NCBI GenBank assembly: GCA_002794105.1 | Contig: PHFL01000049.1 | Span: forward strand, 78,867-142,866 | Length of the DNA stretch: 64,000 nucleotides | From: Candidatus Thermochlorobacter aerophilus | Lineage (GTDB): Bacteria > Bacteroidota > Chlorobiia > Chlorobiales > Thermochlorobacteraceae | Reading direction: 5' to 3' | Part shown: one piece after another, positions 62,607 to 64,000 of the stretch | How the letters are laid out: every line of letters starts with the position of its first letter | How positions within the stretch are numbered: position 1 is the stretch's first letter | The notes under the pieces: generated by a model | Told to the model about the DNA's origin: nothing | Seen by the model: only the letters and a program-made list of their open reading frames with translations | Database searches by the model: none | Program-made: the position numbers and the translations under genes

Positions 62607-64000
62607 ATGCAGAAGTTCATTCTTATCCTGCTCTTGCTCCTATCATGGGCGCAATTAGGCATGGCGCAGCGCGCTGGGAAAAGCGAGAAATCGCCACGGA
62701 AGAAAATTGAATTTGTCGAGTATGATTTGCCAAATGGTTTGCATGTCATTTTGCATCAAGACCGCTCTTTGCCGATTGTGGCAACATATATGCTCTATCA
62801 TGTCGGCAGCAAAAATGAGCGCCCAGACCGCACGGGCTTTGCACACTTCTTTGAGCACCTGATGTTTGAAGGCACAGAGAACATCAAACGCGGACAAATT
62901 GATAAACTTGTCTCTGGTGCAGGCGGCAGTCTCAATGCCTCCACATCCTTCGACCGCACCGACTACTACTTGATTTTACCCTCGAATCAGCTCAAACTGG
63001 CACTTTGGATTGAGTCGGAGCGCATGCTGCATGCCAAAATTGATTCCATTGGCGTTGAAACACAGCGGCAAGTCGTCAAGGAAGAACGGCGGCTACGCTA
63101 CGAGAACCGTCCATATGGCACCGTGTTCTTCAACATGGCAGCCTTGGCGTTTGAAGGAACACCCTACGCATGGACCCCAATCGGCGAAGCACAGTATATC
63201 GACCAAGCCTCTATTGAAGAATTTCGAGAGTTCTACAAGAAATACTATGTGCCGAACAATGCCACACTGGCGATTGCAGGCGACTTTGACCTTGAAGAAA
63301 CCAAGCAGTTGATAGAGGCTTATTTTGGCGAGATTCCGCGTGGCAAAGACATTGAGCGACCGAAAATTGAATTTGCGCTGCAAACGGCGCCAAAGTATAA
63401 AGAAGTCGTCAAGGACAATACGCCTCTGCCAGCCACAATTCATGTGTGGCGAGCCACACACCAGCGAGATAAAGATGCCTTCGCTCTTGAAATTCTGGCA
63501 TCGGTATTAGCAAACGGCAAAAGTGCACGCCTCTACAAGCGCATGGTGGAAGATGAACAGGTTGCTGTAAATCTATCGGTCTTTCCGTTCTTGCAGGAAA
63601 GTGCGGGTATGATAGCTGTCCTTGCCATTGGCAATCGTGGCGTGGAGATTGAGACTTTGGACAAGATTATTGATGAAGAAATCAAAAAGATTGTCGAGAA
63701 GGGCATCACTGCAGAAGAACTTGAAAAAGCTAAGAATCAGAAGGAGACAGAATGGGCAAATGCCTTCGGCTCAATGTTTAGCCGCGCTGTCAATTTGGCT
63801 AATTATTACCGTTTCTACGGCAATACCAATCTCATCAATACAGAGTTGGAGGAGTACTTAAAGGTAACACGTCAAGACGTGCAGCGTGTGGCAAAAAAAT
63901 ATCTCACTGAAAAGAACCGCTCGCTGATACATTACCCAACACCAGACAAAAGAAAATCAGTAGAACCCAAACCAAACGCAATCATGTCAAGACTCGCATT
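62607..64000 (+). CDS. M16-family zinc peptidase (insulinase/PqqL-like), 3' end outside window
   Basis: 464 residues are inside the window and the frame is still open at the right edge. A signal peptide (about 1-20, ending GMAQR) suggests a periplasmic or outer-membrane protein. The inverted zinc motif HFFEH (His80, Glu83, His84) with Glu159/160 downstream fits HxxEH-x76-E. The first domain runs to about 250 and a second, inactive-type domain follows (ATIHVWRATHQRDKDAFALE). Such peptidases degrade short peptides. It is divergent from the DppC-type permease gene, which hints at peptide use. Confidence 0.9.
   Translation, partial: MQKFILILLLLLSWAQLGMAQRAGKSEKSPRKKIEFVEYDLPNGLHVILHQDRSLPIVATYMLYHVGSKNERPDRTGFAHFFEHLMFEGTENIKRGQIDKLVSGAGGSLNASTSFDRTDYYLILPSNQLKLALWIESERMLHAKIDSIGVETQRQVVKEERRLRYENRPYGTVFFNMAALAFEGTPYAWTPIGEAQYIDQASIEEFREFYKKYYVPNNATLAIAGDFDLEETKQLIEAYFGEIPRGKDIERPKIEFALQTAPKYKEVVKDNTPLPATIHVWRATHQRDKDAFALEILASVLANGKSARLYKRMVEDEQVAVNLSVFPFLQESAGMIAVLAIGNRGVEIETLDKIIDEEIKKIVEKGITAEELEKAKNQKETEWANAFGSMFSRAVNLANYYRFYGNTNLINTELEEYLKVTRQDVQRVAKKYLTEKNRSLIHYPTPDKRKSVEPKPNAIMSRLA

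Noticed and set aside
1..64000. tRNA, rRNA, CRISPR, insertion sequence, prophage or integrase genes
   Set aside because: Gaps are short and were read by eye: no cloverleaf-like tRNA, no direct-repeat arrays, no transposase or integrase motifs in the translations. A tRNAscan or Infernal run would be decisive.

Overview
The window reads as a chromosomal segment from a member of the Chlorobiota/Bacteroidota group. No 16S rRNA gene is present, so this rests on gene content. Supporting signs are two proteins ending in type IX secretion (T9SS, Por) sorting domains, an LptD/MlaEFD-type outer-membrane system, a single-chain glycine dehydrogenase, class I fumarase, a UbiA/MenA cluster, and a ClpB that stops after its first ATPase domain. 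As I recall, the last is how green sulfur bacteria annotate ClpB. My best guess is the Chlorobi side, possibly a Chloroherpeton/Thermochlorobacter-like lineage. Nothing looks like a phage, plasmid, insertion sequence, CRISPR array, tRNA or rRNA gene. Coding density is high and genes mostly run in short co-directional groups.

Layout. 1-5.2 kb (+): 3' part of a heparinase II/III-type lyase, LptD, QueF. 5.2-8.3 kb: an orphan sugar/nucleoside ABC ATPase, a thioredoxin-like ferredoxin, a family 2 glycosyltransferase and a small membrane protein. 8.4-12.4 kb (-): MlaD-MlaF-MlaE, RsmE and a ComF protein. 12.5-15.4 kb (-): three consecutive UbiA-superfamily genes. 15.6-20.2 kb (+): DUF4159 protein, amidohydrolase, AtuA-like protein, TonB-domain protein. 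20.2-35.9 kb (-): M1 peptidase with T9SS tail, short ClpB, a large barrel-like protein, TPR protein, HIT hydrolase, MltG, degenerate HAD protein, NYN nuclease, alpha/alpha-toroid protein, fumarase, GcvP and GcvH. 36-41 kb (-): candidate small RNA, PyrD, a HAS-barrel protein, a TPR/thioredoxin-fold lipoprotein and a frameshifted nurA. 41.3-49.7 kb (-): a 1249-residue outer-membrane protein, a LamG/T9SS protein, a pullulanase-type enzyme and a small barrel protein. 49.9-60 kb: polyprenyl diphosphate synthase, a small exported protein, MOSC protein, RNase R with a CcmA-like ATPase, then NAD kinase, thioredoxin-like protein, MiaA, STAS protein and a sodium/solute symporter. 60-64 kb: a Coq4-like protein, a DppC-type permease and the start of an M16 peptidase.

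How the parts connect. Envelope building is the main theme: LptD, Mla lipid transport, MltG, T9SS cargo and unknown barrel proteins. A second theme is isoprenoid quinones: a MenA-like enzyme with two derived paralogues, a long-chain polyprenyl diphosphate synthase and a Coq4-like protein. Housekeeping genes (QueF, RsmE, MiaA, RNase R, NadK, PyrD, glycine cleavage, fumarase) lie between.

Most worth following up: a candidate small RNA at about 35.98-36.13 kb with an exposed anti-Shine-Dalgarno sequence; the UbiA trio with progressively lost Asp motifs; the Coq4-like HDxxH-x11-E protein; nurA broken by about four frameshifts while its HAS-barrel companion is intact; the half-length ClpB; and a HAD protein missing its nucleophile. 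All family calls were made by reading the translations; no search was run.
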